Assembly (NCBI RefSeq): GCF_041734735.1
Contig: NC_134883.1
Coordinates: 15,997,747 to 16,061,746 of the forward strand
DNA length: 64,000 nucleotides
Direction: 5' to 3'
Source of the DNA: Babylonia areolata
Taxonomy: Eukaryota; Mollusca; Gastropoda; Neogastropoda; Buccinidae
Shown: in pieces, positions 39,501 through 43,920 of the stretch
How the letters are laid out: each line of letters opens with the position of its first letter
How positions within the stretch are numbered: position 1 is the stretch's first letter
Program-made: the position numbers and the translations under genes
Notes under the pieces: generated by a model
Database searches by the model: none
What the model was told of the DNA's origin: nothing
The model's input: the letters and a program-made list of their open reading frames with translations, nothing else

Positions 39501-40748
39501 TTGAAGACTAGTGACAGTCACTGTTGACAGGCGAGTGTTGAAGATTAGGGACAGTTACTATTAACAGGTGAGTATTGAAGACTAGGGAAACTCACTGTTG
39601 ACAGTGAGTGTTGAAGACTAGGGAAACTCACTGTTGACAGTGAGTGTTGAAGACTAGGGACAGCCACTGTTGACAGTGAGTGTTGAAGACTAGGGACAGT
39701 CACTGTTGACAGGCGAGTGTTGAAGATTAGAGACAGTTACTATTAACAGGTGAGTGTTGAAGACTAGGGAAACTCACTGTTGACAGGCGAGTGTTGAAGA
39801 CTAGGGACAGTCACTGTTGACAGGCGAGTGTTGAAGACTAGGGACAGTCACTGTTGACAGGTGAGTGTTGAAGACTAGGGACAGTCACTGTTGACAGGCG
39901 AGTGTTGAAGACTAGGGACAGTCACTGTTGACAGGTGAGTGTTGAAAGGTGAGGAACAGTCACTGTTGACAGACAAGCGTTGAAGCCTGACCCGAGTTGT
40001 GTGCTGTGTGTGCAGGGACGTGGAGGGAGTGCTTCGCCGTGCCAACAACACGGAGTTTGGCCTGGCGTCCGGCGTGTTCAGCAAGGACATCAACAAAGCG
40101 CTGCATGTGGCGGACTCCCTGCAGGCTGGCACTGTCTTCATCAACACCTACAACAAGACTGACGTCGCTGCTCCCTTCGGGGGGTTCAAGCAGTCCGGCT
40201 TCGGCAAAGACCTGGGTAGGGGTTGGGCTTCACACTTCCTGCTTCCATTCTGGTTTTTCTCTCTGCTTCCACTGTAGGTCTCTCTGTGCCTCCACTGTCA
40301 GATCAGTTGCCTGGTTTTATATGACAGTGTTGAAATACTGATATGAAAAGTGTACTGTTGTCACTCCAACATCATCATCCCAGTCTTCCAAGATCTCCAT
40401 ACCTACATTCATGCACATGAGCTAAGAAAGTGAATTATCAGTTGTGACACAGACAGCTGGGGGAATGAGTTGGAAAAGTTTATTCACAAGTTTTCAGCAT
40501 ATTGAGGGAGAATTTTGTTCAATGCCCAATCACTTGTGCTGGTAGTTCTATGGGATCTGTATGTACAGTTTTTTTTTTTCAGCCCTGAGTGATCAGCTGG
40601 GCTATAAGCGACAAAGAAAGAGAAGTAGGCAAATAAATGCCCATCCCATTGGAGGTGATGGATACTGAAGGTGTCCCCACTGTGTGCAGGTCAGGAGGCG
40701 TTGCTGGAGTACCTGAAGACGAAGTCAGTCACCGTGGAGTACAACTAG
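4443..40748 (+). CDS. ALDH1L1: 10-formyltetrahydrofolate dehydrogenase (ALDH1L), complete, 22 coding exons
   Basis: The enzyme oxidises 10-formyl-THF to THF and CO2, making NADPH. Coding exons: 4443-4569, 5877-6111, 8181-8346, 9459-9560, 10293-10382, 11362-11496, 12429-12557, 15222-15307, 16773-16920, 17685-17804, 19962-20024, 22093-22157, 23291-23441, 24233-24303, 25091-25284, 32463-32556, 33636-33735, 34489-34587, 36989-37154, 37759-37864, 40016-40215, 40690-40748. All introns are GT-AG, and the phases join into 901 codons plus TAG, against 902 in human. Key residues are present: His106 and Asp142 (hydrolase), Ser352 (phosphopantetheine site), Glu671 and Cys705 (aldehyde dehydrogenase). The ATG at 4443 aligns with the human ALDH1L1 start and begins [12 protein letters not shown]. 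The exon begins at an acceptor, so a 5' exon is missing. A mitochondrial leader as in ALDH1L2 cannot be excluded. Each region is treated in a separate entry. Confidence 0.97.
4690..5150 (+). repeat. Minisatellite in ALDH1L intron 1
   Basis: Imperfect copies, roughly 35-45 bp, are built on ATCTGGCA/ATCTGACAAC, ATTTTACATAAGTAT and CAGGCAGTA. Copies are more regular on the right (about 4900-5130). It is not obviously derived from either flanking exon. Confidence 0.85.
5285..5876 (+). repeat. 85-bp tandem repeat carrying seven copies of the exon 2 acceptor
   Basis: The unit runs from a GTGCATTGATGTGCATTAAA block to GTGTTGGTGTGCCCACAG. The AG dinucleotides end at 5368, 5451, 5536, 5621, 5706, 5791 and 5876, a strict 85-bp spacing except for the first interval of 83. 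Only the last is followed by coding sequence (exon 2, from 5877). The other six are near-identical decoy 3' splice sites. Confidence 0.95.
6600..6890 (+). repeat. Three truncated copies of the start of ALDH1L exon 3
   Basis: The first ~35-44 bases of exon 3 (real copy from 8181) recur at about 6607-6641, 6703-6744 and 6798-6841. The third has a good acceptor in front (GACACAG, AG at 6796-6797), and the second has a weaker one (ACATTAG). After about 44 bases each copy runs into GTGTGG repeats instead of the rest of the exon. The copies differ from the real exon at a few positions. Confidence 0.9.
6895..8085. other. Unique block inside the exon 3 duplication array, possible insertion
   Basis: About 1.2 kb of sequence interrupts the GTGTGATG-type repeats of intron 2, which resume at about 8090 and lead into the real exon 3 acceptor. 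Its left half is richer in G+C than the surrounding intron, and a GAAA/AAAG purine-rich patch lies at about 7555-7690. I could not find terminal inverted repeats, a target duplication or a protein match, so its nature is open. Confidence 0.4.
8595..9345 (+). repeat. 20-bp minisatellite in ALDH1L intron 3
   Basis: About 37 copies of a 20-bp unit, GCTGTGACAGTGTGTCTGTG, with scattered shorter units. The same GTGACAGTGTGTCTCT wording occurs once more just upstream of the exon 4 acceptor (AG at 9457-9458), so the array resembles an expansion of the acceptor's upstream flank. Long reading frames on both strands (Cys-Asp-Ser-Val and His-Cys-His-Ser strings) are repeat artefacts. Confidence 0.95.
9983..10215. 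repeat. GT/GA microsatellite in ALDH1L intron 4
   Basis: Interrupted GT dinucleotides with a short GA run at about 10078-10096. It ends about 80 bp before the exon 5 acceptor. Confidence 0.9.
10897..11361 (+). repeat. Minisatellite with acceptor-plus-donor unit in ALDH1L intron 5
   Basis: About a dozen copies of a ~36-bp unit, TGTTGACAGAGGGTAAGTGTAA followed by an AGCAGCACTAT- or GTTGACTGTG-like part, lie immediately before exon 6. The last TTGACAG is the real acceptor (exon 6 starts AGGATCACG at 11362). In the other copies AG is followed two or three bases later by GGTAAG, a consensus donor, so each unit looks like an acceptor fused to a donor. Confidence 0.93.
11545..11922 (+). mobile_element. 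tRNA-derived SINE, family A
   Basis: A tRNA-like head (A-box region GGTGGCAGAATGG, B box TGTTCAATTCC) is followed by the core shared with other copies (CATTCGGATGAGACGATAAA, a TGGCAACAAAAGTGTTGTCC block). The tail domain runs from CAAGGCCTGACGAAGC to CTTGAGAAACTGAAACTG. It lies in intron 6, in the sense orientation of the gene. A few internal deletions show moderate age. Confidence 0.88.
12429..16920 (+). CDS. ALDH1L1: ALDH1L exons 7-9: acyl-carrier-like linker domain
   Basis: Exons 7-9 encode residues 286-406. Exon 8 has the carrier motif [14 protein letters not shown], in which Ser352 lines up with human Ser354, the site that receives 4'-phosphopantetheine. Exon 9 has [17 protein letters not shown], matching the third helix region of the human domain. 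The swinging arm moves the formyl group from the hydrolase to the aldehyde dehydrogenase domain. The attachment serine is intact, so the holoenzyme should depend on a phosphopantetheinyl transferase (family knowledge). Confidence 0.95.
13020..14850 (+). repeat. ~30-bp minisatellite in ALDH1L intron 7, split by an insertion
   Basis: Units of the type TTGAACCGAGTTAGTTGTGA + TTGTCAGCAC fill about 13020-13293 and resume at about 14713-14845. The intervening 13294-14712 is a TTAA-flanked element described separately. The left and right parts clearly belong to one original array. Confidence 0.9.
13298..14708. mobile_element. TTAA-flanked, piggyBac-like DNA transposon derivative, 1.4 kb
   Basis: A TTAA at 13294-13297 and another at 14709-14712 flank a block that interrupts a minisatellite. 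The ends are inverted repeats: CCAGTAGAGTGCC at the left and GGCACTGAACTGG at the right, 11 of 13 matching. TTAA target duplications with ends beginning CC are the hallmark of piggyBac (family knowledge). Subterminal direct repeats with 'AGTGCCTATAAGA' and 'CTGACGTCCT' lie near the left end (about 13308 and 13351). I see no transposase reading frame, so it is presumably a non-autonomous derivative. Confidence 0.75.
15715..15960 (+). mobile_element. Weak LINE 3' remnant
   Basis: A short stretch at about 15772-15812 reads [13 protein letters not shown], like the 'FKSxLKTHLF' end of many CR1/L2-type reverse transcriptase ORFs, followed by an AT-rich 3' UTR-like region. It is too short and decayed for a firm family call. 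Confidence 0.35.
16030..16765 (+). repeat. Minisatellite in ALDH1L intron 8, running into the exon 9 acceptor
   Basis: Imperfect units are built on GTGTCAGGTGACAATGACAT and GGTGCAGTGTGTGACGATGA, a GT/GA-rich vocabulary. The last unit (GCAGCATGTGACAATGACAT) directly adjoins the real acceptor CCCACAG of exon 9 (16773). The very long minus-strand reading frames here are repeat artefacts. Confidence 0.93.
16925..17215. repeat. GT-rich microsatellite at the start of ALDH1L intron 9
   Basis: Interrupted GTGTGTG/GTGTTTGG sequence begins right after the exon 9 donor (GTGAGT at 16921). Larger units with GCGCACATGTGTGG repeat several times. Confidence 0.9.
17260..17684 (+). repeat. Minisatellite carrying many copies of the exon 10 acceptor
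   Basis: The core unit TGTTGACAGGTGAAG plus GTGACTGAT or AAGGTGACTT occurs about 17 times. The final TTGACAG is the real acceptor, and exon 10 starts GTGAAGCTGACA at 17685. The array therefore repeats the acceptor together with the first six exon bases (GTGAAG). Confidence 0.93.
17685..40748 (+). CDS. ALDH1L1: ALDH1L exons 10-22: NADP-dependent aldehyde dehydrogenase domain
   Basis: Exons 10-22 encode residues 407-901. Visible motifs in order: [10 protein letters not shown] (exon 10), [10 protein letters not shown] (13), [28 protein letters not shown] and INILPGSG (15), GFTGST (16, nucleotide binding), [10 protein letters not shown] with the general base Glu671 (17), [13 protein letters not shown] with the nucleophile Cys705 (18), [15 protein letters not shown] (20), [20 protein letters not shown] (21) and VTVEYN before TAG (22). 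Nothing catalytic is missing. Intron 15 (25285-32462) is the largest, about 7.2 kb, and is filled with LINE and minisatellite DNA. Confidence 0.96.
17908..18035 (+). mobile_element. SINE family A, tail fragment
   Basis: Only the 3' domain is present: CAAGGCCTGACTAAGCGCG, the GGTTATGCTGCTGGT block, CAGATGTGGTGTAGCGTATA and CCTCCTTGAGTAACTGAA. The head and core are missing, probably by 5' truncation. Confidence 0.85.
18105..18880 (+). mobile_element. SINE family A, interrupted by a family D SINE
   Basis: The head (GGCAGTATGATTAAGACGCT, perfect B box GGGTTCAAATCCC), core and most of the tail occupy about 18105-18472. The last bases of the tail (TCAGAATGCAATAATGCCTC ... AACTGAAACTG) reappear at about 18844-18880. 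The intervening piece is a minus-strand family D SINE. The nesting shows that D inserted after A. Confidence 0.85.
18474..18842 (-). mobile_element. tRNA-derived SINE, family D, nearly full length
   Basis: On the minus strand it has a tRNA-like head (GGAGTGATGGCCTAGAGGTA, B box GGTTCGAATCA) and the core shared with family A (CATTCGGATGAGACGATAAA, a 'CACGGCAACAAAAGGGTTGT'-like block). It ends in a distinct tail with GGGTGGCGCTGTAGTATAGC and a TCTGTTGTGATAAAAAGAAA end. It sits inside a family A copy. The well-preserved head suggests a younger age. Confidence 0.87.
19125..19625 (+). repeat. 31-bp minisatellite in ALDH1L intron 10
   Basis: About 16 copies of TGTGTGACTTCAGTGTCGAT + CTTGTGAGAAT. 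The unit contains ACTTCAG followed by GTG.., reminiscent of, but not clearly copied from, the exon 11 acceptor (TATTTCAG before GTGATCTGCAAG at 19962), which lies about 340 bp downstream. Confidence 0.93.
20035..20560. repeat. GGGAGAGA-rich purine tracts in ALDH1L intron 11
   Basis: Two purine-rich patches, about 20030-20180 and 20440-20560, consist of GGGAGAGAGAG and GGTGGGAG words. The first starts right after the exon 11 donor. Between them is ordinary AT-rich intron. Confidence 0.85.
20985..22092 (+). repeat. ~73-bp tandem repeat carrying copies of the exon 12 acceptor and first codons
   Basis: About 15 units contain GTGTGTAGGAAGCGTTTGAG, GAATCACTGTGTGTGATGTG and TTGACATGAGCTGCGTGACA. 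The real acceptor is the last one (TGTGTAG, AG at 22091-22092), where exon 12 begins GAAGCGTTTGAGGAAGGGG. Upstream copies include the acceptor and the first ~15 exon bases, then diverge. Clear copies fall at about 21281, 21353, 21425, 21571, 21645, 21719, 21792, 21865, 21943 and 22017. Left-hand units (before 21250) are more degenerate. Confidence 0.94.
22160..23282. other. ALDH1L intron 12, no clear element
   Basis: I recognise no exon or known repeat. Two nearby segments share the words AATACCACTGAA and TGGTGCAGATG/TGGCTCAGCAG (about 23008 and 23170), hinting at a local duplication, and a polyA-like tract lies at about 23206-23228. It may be an unclassified interspersed repeat. Confidence 0.35.
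23430..23545 (+). repeat. Duplicated exon 13 donor region
   Basis: The real exon 13 end and donor (GACAAGATACAG then GTACCCTGC at 23442) is followed about 80 bp later by AACAAGATTCAG then GTACCCTGC (about 23514-23534). Both are followed by TGTGTCTGTGTG-like sequence. The copy carries the last exon bases and a donor but no upstream exon. Confidence 0.85.
23705..24140 (+). repeat. Minisatellite in ALDH1L intron 13
   Basis: Units of about 20 bp, GTCAGTGTGTGTCAGCCATT or with CATGG, mostly end in GTCAG. A higher-order repeat of about 220 bp is visible: the order 'CATTGGTCAGTGTCAAAAGT' appears at about 23798 and 24018. It stops about 90 bp before the exon 14 acceptor. Confidence 0.9.
24560..24916 (-). 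mobile_element. tRNA-derived SINE, family B, full length with target duplication
   Basis: On the minus strand it begins with a tRNA-like head (GCGCAATAGCCGAGTGGTTA, B box GGTTCGAATCA) and runs through GGTTATGGAAACAAGAACAT to a GAA-rich tail. The 9-bp direct repeat TCTAAGCTT flanks it at 24551-24559 and 24917-24925. It lies in intron 14, antisense to ALDH1L. Confidence 0.93.
25295..25810. repeat. CA microsatellites in ALDH1L intron 15
   Basis: Three long CA tracts (about 25295-25404, 25563-25662 and 25739-25807) lie directly after exon 15. The segments between them share AATAGAC(A/G)TTAAACTGAA (about 25434 and 25815) and GACCTGC blocks, so the CA tracts sit in a larger tandem duplication. Confidence 0.92.
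26060..26465. other. CA-rich low-complexity stretch in intron 15
   Basis: Degenerate ACACAC and CACCCAC sequence with no exon. It looks like an eroded microsatellite. Confidence 0.6.
27084..27836 (+). mobile_element. LINE 3' fragment (CR1/L2-like)
   Basis: The translated start reads [19 protein letters not shown], the typical region after the reverse transcriptase palm in CR1/L2-type elements ('HVTPLLxxLHWLPV'). Further on are [19 protein letters not shown] and [14 protein letters not shown] in other frames, so the ORF is broken by small indels. About 390 bp of 3' UTR follow, ending in GTAAGGCGTTTTGAGC and an ATT-repeat tail (about 27817-27836). It is 5'-truncated and dead, in sense orientation inside intron 15. 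Confidence 0.8.
27846..29945 (+). repeat. 32-bp minisatellite, about 65 copies
   Basis: The unit, TGTCTGATGGGTTTGGTCAG plus GGATCTGTAGCC, is extremely regular in length. Variants alternate (GGTCAGGGATCT, GGTCAGGGATAT, TGTGAGGGATCT, CTTGTC, TGTATG), giving runs of one subtype and apparent higher-order blocks. The array starts directly after the ATT tail of the LINE at 27084-27836. It lies in intron 15 and carries no obvious splice site of the flanking exons. Confidence 0.97.
30465..31080 (+). repeat. ~110-bp direct duplication about 500 bp apart, linked to CT-rich tracts
   Basis: The segment from GTGAACACAGCGCAGGCCTC to CACCTACGGGTGTTTCTC at about 30470-30570 recurs at about 30969-31070 with around 10% difference. 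A CTGTCTCTGTCTCT tract precedes the first copy (30190-30466), and a similar tract follows the second (31075-31240). This looks like one long duplicated block with unequal loss. Confidence 0.85.
31880..32020 (-). mobile_element. Possible retroelement 3' remnant
   Basis: On the minus strand, CTGAGCAGCG-like wording around GTAAGGCGCCTTGAGC resembles the 3' ends of CR1/L2 elements, as seen at 27770. Only this motif supports it. Confidence 0.3.
32345..32460. repeat. GT microsatellite before the exon 16 acceptor
   Basis: A GT tract runs nearly to the acceptor (TGTGTACAG, AG at 32461-32462), so the polypyrimidine tract of exon 16 is essentially a GT repeat. Confidence 0.9.
33165..33635 (+). repeat. 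Tandem array with five copies of the exon 17 acceptor
   Basis: The block ACGGTGTGCACTGCGGTGTG, then TACAG, then the exon start CTGTGCCAAGGCCAACCTGA, occurs with AGs ending at 33229, 33335, 33411, 33501 and 33635 (the real one). The decoys carry about 21 exon bases and then pass into CA and TCAC microsatellites of variable length. The real exon has CCAAAGCC where the decoys have CCAAGGCC, a silent difference. Confidence 0.95.
33740..34110. repeat. GT-rich microsatellite after exon 17
   Basis: Interrupted GT sequence with recurring TTTGTATGAGTG and GTGTGACAGTGTG blocks directly follows the exon 17 donor (GTGGGT at 33736). Confidence 0.9.
34630..35050 (-). mobile_element. LINE 3' fragment with a TTCTA-type tail
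   Basis: On the minus strand it reads [17 protein letters not shown] and [19 protein letters not shown], the cysteine-containing end of many non-LTR reverse transcriptase ORFs. A 3' UTR with AAACCTTACGGTTTCATGAC and a pentamer tail (AATAGAATAGAATAG on the plus strand, about 34636-34650) follow. It is 5'-truncated and lies in intron 18. About 108 codons remain open, so it is not very old. Confidence 0.78.
35029..35145. repeat. Foldback (inverted repeat) at the 5' edge of the LINE fragment
   Basis: CAAGGTATAATAAACCTGGG with CTACA at about 35029-35053 is mirrored by TGTAGCCC + AGGTTTATTGTACCTTG at about 35119-35143, about 25 bp with one mismatch. The spacer contains a smaller palindrome (CAATCTCT ... 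AGAGATTG). The left arm is part of the LINE reading frame, so the right arm is an inverted piece of the same element. Confidence 0.8.
35200..35545 (+). mobile_element. tRNA-derived SINE, family A
   Basis: It has a B box GGGTTCGAATCTC, a core CATTTGGCTGAGACAATAAA, and the tail GGCGTGACTAAATGCGTTGG ... CTCCTTGAGAAAATGAAAGT. A TA microsatellite of about 20 bp has grown between core and tail (about 35408-35430). It lies in intron 18, sense orientation. The first part of the head is missing or decayed. Confidence 0.87.
35700..36555 (+). repeat. 55-bp minisatellite in ALDH1L intron 18
   Basis: About 15 copies of ACATGCACTGCCTGTGACCT, GTAAATAACACAGCATGATG and TAAAGAGAAGTAACAG. The phrase ATGCACTGCCTGTG recurs just before the real exon 19 acceptor (GCACTGCCTGTGTACAG, AG at 36987-36988), so the array was once contiguous with the acceptor flank. 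A family B SINE now separates them. The unit has no minus-strand stop in any frame, which creates three long spurious reading frames. Confidence 0.94.
36569..36950 (+). mobile_element. tRNA-derived SINE, family B, full length with target duplication
   Basis: Head GCAATAGCCGAGTGGTTAAA with B box GGTTCGAATCTC; body with GGTTATGGAAACAAGAACAT; tail of GAA triplets. GAAGAGCTGTAAC occurs on both sides (36556-36568 and 36951-36963), though the first bases may be part of the tail. It inserted about 40 bp upstream of the exon 19 acceptor, sense orientation. It is one of the most intact elements in the window. Confidence 0.93.
38415..39985 (+). repeat. 37-bp minisatellite with a consensus donor motif in each unit, intron 20
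   Basis: About 42 copies of TTGACAGGTGAGTGTTGAAG plus ACTAGGGACAGTCACTG. Most units contain CAGGTGAGT, the perfect metazoan 5' splice-site consensus, which is also an AG acceptor context. The array ends about 30 bp before the exon 21 acceptor (TGTGTGCAG, AG at 40014-40015). Subtypes (GATTAGGG, AAACTCACTG, GGCGAGTG) occur in blocks. Confidence 0.96.
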
Positions 40749-40769
40749 TCTGGACTTCCCTGTGGTGAG

Positions 40770-42420
40770 GCGTTTGTCCTGTGTAGAAGCGCTCAGTTGT
40801 TTGTCCTGTGCTGTGTAGAAGCGCTTAATCGTTTGTCCTGTGCTGTGTAGAAGCACTCATTTGTTTGTCCTGTGCTGTGTCCTGTGCTGTGTAGAAGTGC
40901 TCAGTCGTTTGTCCTGTACTGTGTAGAAGTGCTCAGTCGTTTGTCCTGTACTGTGTAGAAGTGCTCAGTCATTTGTCCTGCTGTGTAGAAGTGCTCAGTT
41001 GTCTCTCCTGTGCTGTGTAGAAGTGCTCAGTCATTTGTCCTGCTGTGTAGAAGCGCTCAGTCGTCTGTCCTGTGCTGTGTAGAAGTGCTCAGTCGTCTGT
41101 CCTGTGCTGTGTAGAAGTGCTCAGTCGTTTGTCCTGTACTGTGTAGAAGTGCTCAGTCGTCTGTCCTGTACTGTGTAGAAGTGCTCAGTCGTCTGTCCTG
41201 TGCTGTGTAGAAGTGCTCAGTCGTTTGTCCTGTACTGTTTAGAAGTGCTCAGTCGTTTGTCCTGTACTGTGTAGAAGTGCTCAGTCGTCTGTCCTGTGCT
41301 GTGTAGAAGTTCTCAGTCGTTTGTCCTGTGCTGTGTAGAAGTGCTCAGTCGTTTGTCCTGTGCTGTGTAGAAGTGCTCAGTCGTTTGTCCTGTGCTGTGT
41401 AGAAGTGCTCAGTTGTCTCTCCTGTGCTGTGTAGAAGGTCTCAGTCATTTGTCCTGCTGTGTAGAAGCGCTCAGTCGTCTGTCCTGTGCTGTGTAGAAGT
41501 GCTCAGTCGTTTGTCCTGTACTGTGTAGAAGTGCTCAGTCGTTTGTCCTGTACTGTGTAGAAGTGCTCAGTCATTTGTCCTGATATGTAGAAGTTCTGAG
41601 TCATTTGTCCTGCTGTGTAGAAGTGCTTAGTCGTTTGTCCTGCTATGTAGAAGTTCTGAGTCATTTGTCCTGCTATGTAGAAGTTTTCAGTCGTTTGTCT
41701 AGAAGTGCTCAGTTGTTTGTCCTGTTGTGTAGAAGTTCTCAGTCGTTTGTCCTGTGCTGTGTAGAAGTGCTCAGTCGTCTGTCCCGTGCTGTGTAGAAGT
41801 TCTCAGTCGTTTGTCTGGAAGTGCTCAGTCGTTTGTCCTGCTGTGTAGAAGTGCTTAGTCATTTGTCCTGTGCTGTGTTTAGAAGTGCTCAGTTGTTTGT
41901 CCTGCCATGTAGAAGTGCTCAGTCATTTGGAAGTGCTCAGTGATTTGTCCTGTGCCGTGTAGAAGTGCTCAGTCTGTCCTGTGCTGTGTAGAAGTGCTCA
42001 GTCGTCTGTCCCGTGCTGTGTAGAAGTGCACAGTCGTTTGTCCTGTGCTGTGTAGAAGTGCTCAGTCGTCTGTCCTGTGCTGTGTAGAAGTGCTCAGTCG
42101 TTTGTCCTGCTGTTTAGAAGTTCTCAGTCGTTTGTCCTGCTGTGTAGAAGTGCTCAGTCGTCTGTCCTGTGCTGTGTAGAAGTTCTCAGTCATTTGTCCT
42201 GTGCTGTGTAGAAGTGCTCAATCGTCTGTCCCATGCTGCGTAGAAGTGCTCAATCGTCTGTCCCGTGCTGTGTAGAAAAGCTCAGTCGTTTGTTCTGCTC
42301 GGTCGTCTGTCCTGTGCTGTGTAGAAGTGCTCAGTCGTTTGTCCTGTGCCATATCCTGTGTAATATACTCATATCCTGTGGCGTGTAGAACTGCACTTAC
42401 TATGTAGTGTTCCGGTCGTC
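40770..42420 (+). repeat. 32-bp minisatellite just after the ALDH1L stop codon
   Basis: About 50 copies of GTTTGTCCTGTGCTGTGTAG plus AAGTGCTCAGTC, with many length variants. It starts a few bases after the putative 3' UTR donor at 40765. A block of about 110 bp with ATATCCTGTG and GGCGTGTAGAACTGCACTTA is itself duplicated at the right end (about 42355-42415 and 42468-42525). Confidence 0.95.
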
Positions 42421-42537
42421 TGTCCTGTGCTGTGTAGAAGTGCTCAGTCGTTTGTCCTGTGCCATATCCTGTGTAATATACTCATATCCTGTGGCGTGTA
42501 GAACTGCACTTACTATGTAGTGTTCGCTGTGTGAGTG

Positions 42538-42750
42538 GTAATAATGATAACAACAATTTTTATGTAGCACTATACAAGCTGAAGCAAGCTCTTAGCTCTT
42601 TACAAATCCAGTACTTAAAGAAAATCAAATAAACACAGTGAAACAGAGACATAGAGGAGAATCATAAAATCATAGAAAAAACCTTTTTGATTCTGTAAAG
42701 TAACAAATTTGAAAGACTAACAAGTACATACCATGGTATCAAACATTACA
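42538..42750 (-). mobile_element. Probable SINE/LINE 3' end, minus strand
   Basis: TAATAATGATAACAACAATTTTTATGTAG-type sequence, followed by CTCTTAGCTCTTTACAAA, resembles the tail of common molluscan retroelements read on the minus strand (ATT-rich tail at the left). The family is not fixed. Confidence 0.4.
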
Positions 42751-43136
42751 ACTTGTGTTTGGTGATGATGCGTTGTGTGCGGTCGTGTTTGTGAGGAATG
42801 TGTTGTGTGTGGTCAAGTGAGAATTGTTTTTGTGTGTTTCAGATACAGAAAACCCAGAGACTCTTTCAACCGGGGCGTTCTTTTTAAAGTGGACTATTGA
42901 ATGATGACAGATGTCTGTGCCTTTGCATTATGAACTCAACTTGGCGACATGTCAGTGCCTGTGTGGGAGAGAACACCGAGTTTTGTGAAAGTATTTTTTG
43001 GCAGTGCATGGACTGGTGTGAACCAAATGTGGGCCAGAAATCCTCCAACCCATCGCAAATATAACATTATAATGGTATTGTGAAGATCACAGTAGGTGGG
43101 TGGGTGGAAACAAGTCAGTCTTATTTCCATTGCTGA

Positions 43137-43570
43137 TGACTGTCCACCTGTCAGGTGTACTGTGAACAGGTGTGCTGAAGGCTATTGCTTCCTCTGTTGA
43201 CTGCCCACCTGTCAGGTTTTCTGTGAACAGGTGTGCTGAAGGCTATTGCTTCCTCTGTTGACTGCCCACCTGTCAGGTTTTCTGTGAACAGGTGTGCTGA
43301 AGGCTATTGCTTCCTCTGTTGACTGCCCACCTGTCAGGTTTTCTGTGAACAGGTGTGCTGAAGGTTATTGCTTCCTCTGTTCACTGCCCACCTGTCAGGT
43401 TTTCTGTGAACAGGTGTGCTGAAGGTTATGGTCCTCTGTCGACTTTCTACCTGTTAGGTGTACTGTGAACTGGTGTGCTGAAGGTTATGGTCCTCTGTTA
43501 ACTTTCTACCTGTTAGGTGTACTGTGAACAGGTGTGCTGAAGGCTATGGTCCTCTGTTGACTGTCCACTG
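43137..43570 (+). repeat. ~60-bp tandem repeat in the ALDH1L 3' UTR
   Basis: About seven copies of GACTGCCCACCTGTCAGGTT, TTCTGTGAACAGGTGTGCTG and AAGGCTATTGCTTCCTCTGT. The unit contains the imperfect palindrome CACCTGT ... ACAGGTG, so every copy can form a hairpin in the mRNA if this exon is transcribed as predicted. Confidence 0.9.
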
Positions 43571-43896
43571 ATTCCACAGGCATTGAACATTTTTCTCGCT
43601 AAGCAAAGTTAGCTCAGCTGAAACTGATCGTGCAACCCTGCCCGGTTGAGTTGTCAAGGTGAGGTGAGTTGTCCAAGGTCACAGCCAGCAGAAACATGAG
43701 ATGTCAGAAAAAATGAAGTCTGAGTGTCCAGGTGACTGTTGATATTGTCTTCGTGAGAAAAGAGGGAAACAATTATGTTTTCTTTTTCTTTTCTGTTTCT
43801 GTTGAGAGTTGGAAAGAAATAATTGATCTGTTTTGTAGACCGTGAAGACTGACACTGAATGACAGACACAATATGAATGGAGGATGTTATGTGCTA

Positions 43897-43902
43897 AATA
43901 AA
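43897..43902 (+). terminator. Poly(A) signal AATAAA, probable ALDH1L end
   Basis: AATAAA in GCTAAATAAAAATC is the first canonical signal after the repeat-bearing terminal exon. GT/T-rich sequence follows within 20 bases, as expected of a cleavage site near 43915-43925. Confidence 0.55.
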
Positions 43903-43920
43903 AATCTTTGTTTCCAACCA

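Larger units (their letters stand above)
40749..43920 (+). other. ALDH1L1: ALDH1L 3' UTR with a probable intron
   Basis: After TAG (40746-40748) a donor CTGTG|GTGAGG lies at 40765. The next good acceptor, GTGTGTTTCAG (AG at 42841-42842), opens an exon beginning ATACAGAAAACCCAG. The terminal exon would run 42843 to about 43920. The junction is only 16 bases after the stop, too close to mark the mRNA for nonsense-mediated decay by the 50-55 nt rule. The intron is inferred from sites only. Confidence 0.6.

Noticed and set aside
43140-43570. Possible second gene in the 60-bp repeats
   Set aside because: No reading frame of note. The repeats fit a terminal 3' UTR exon better.
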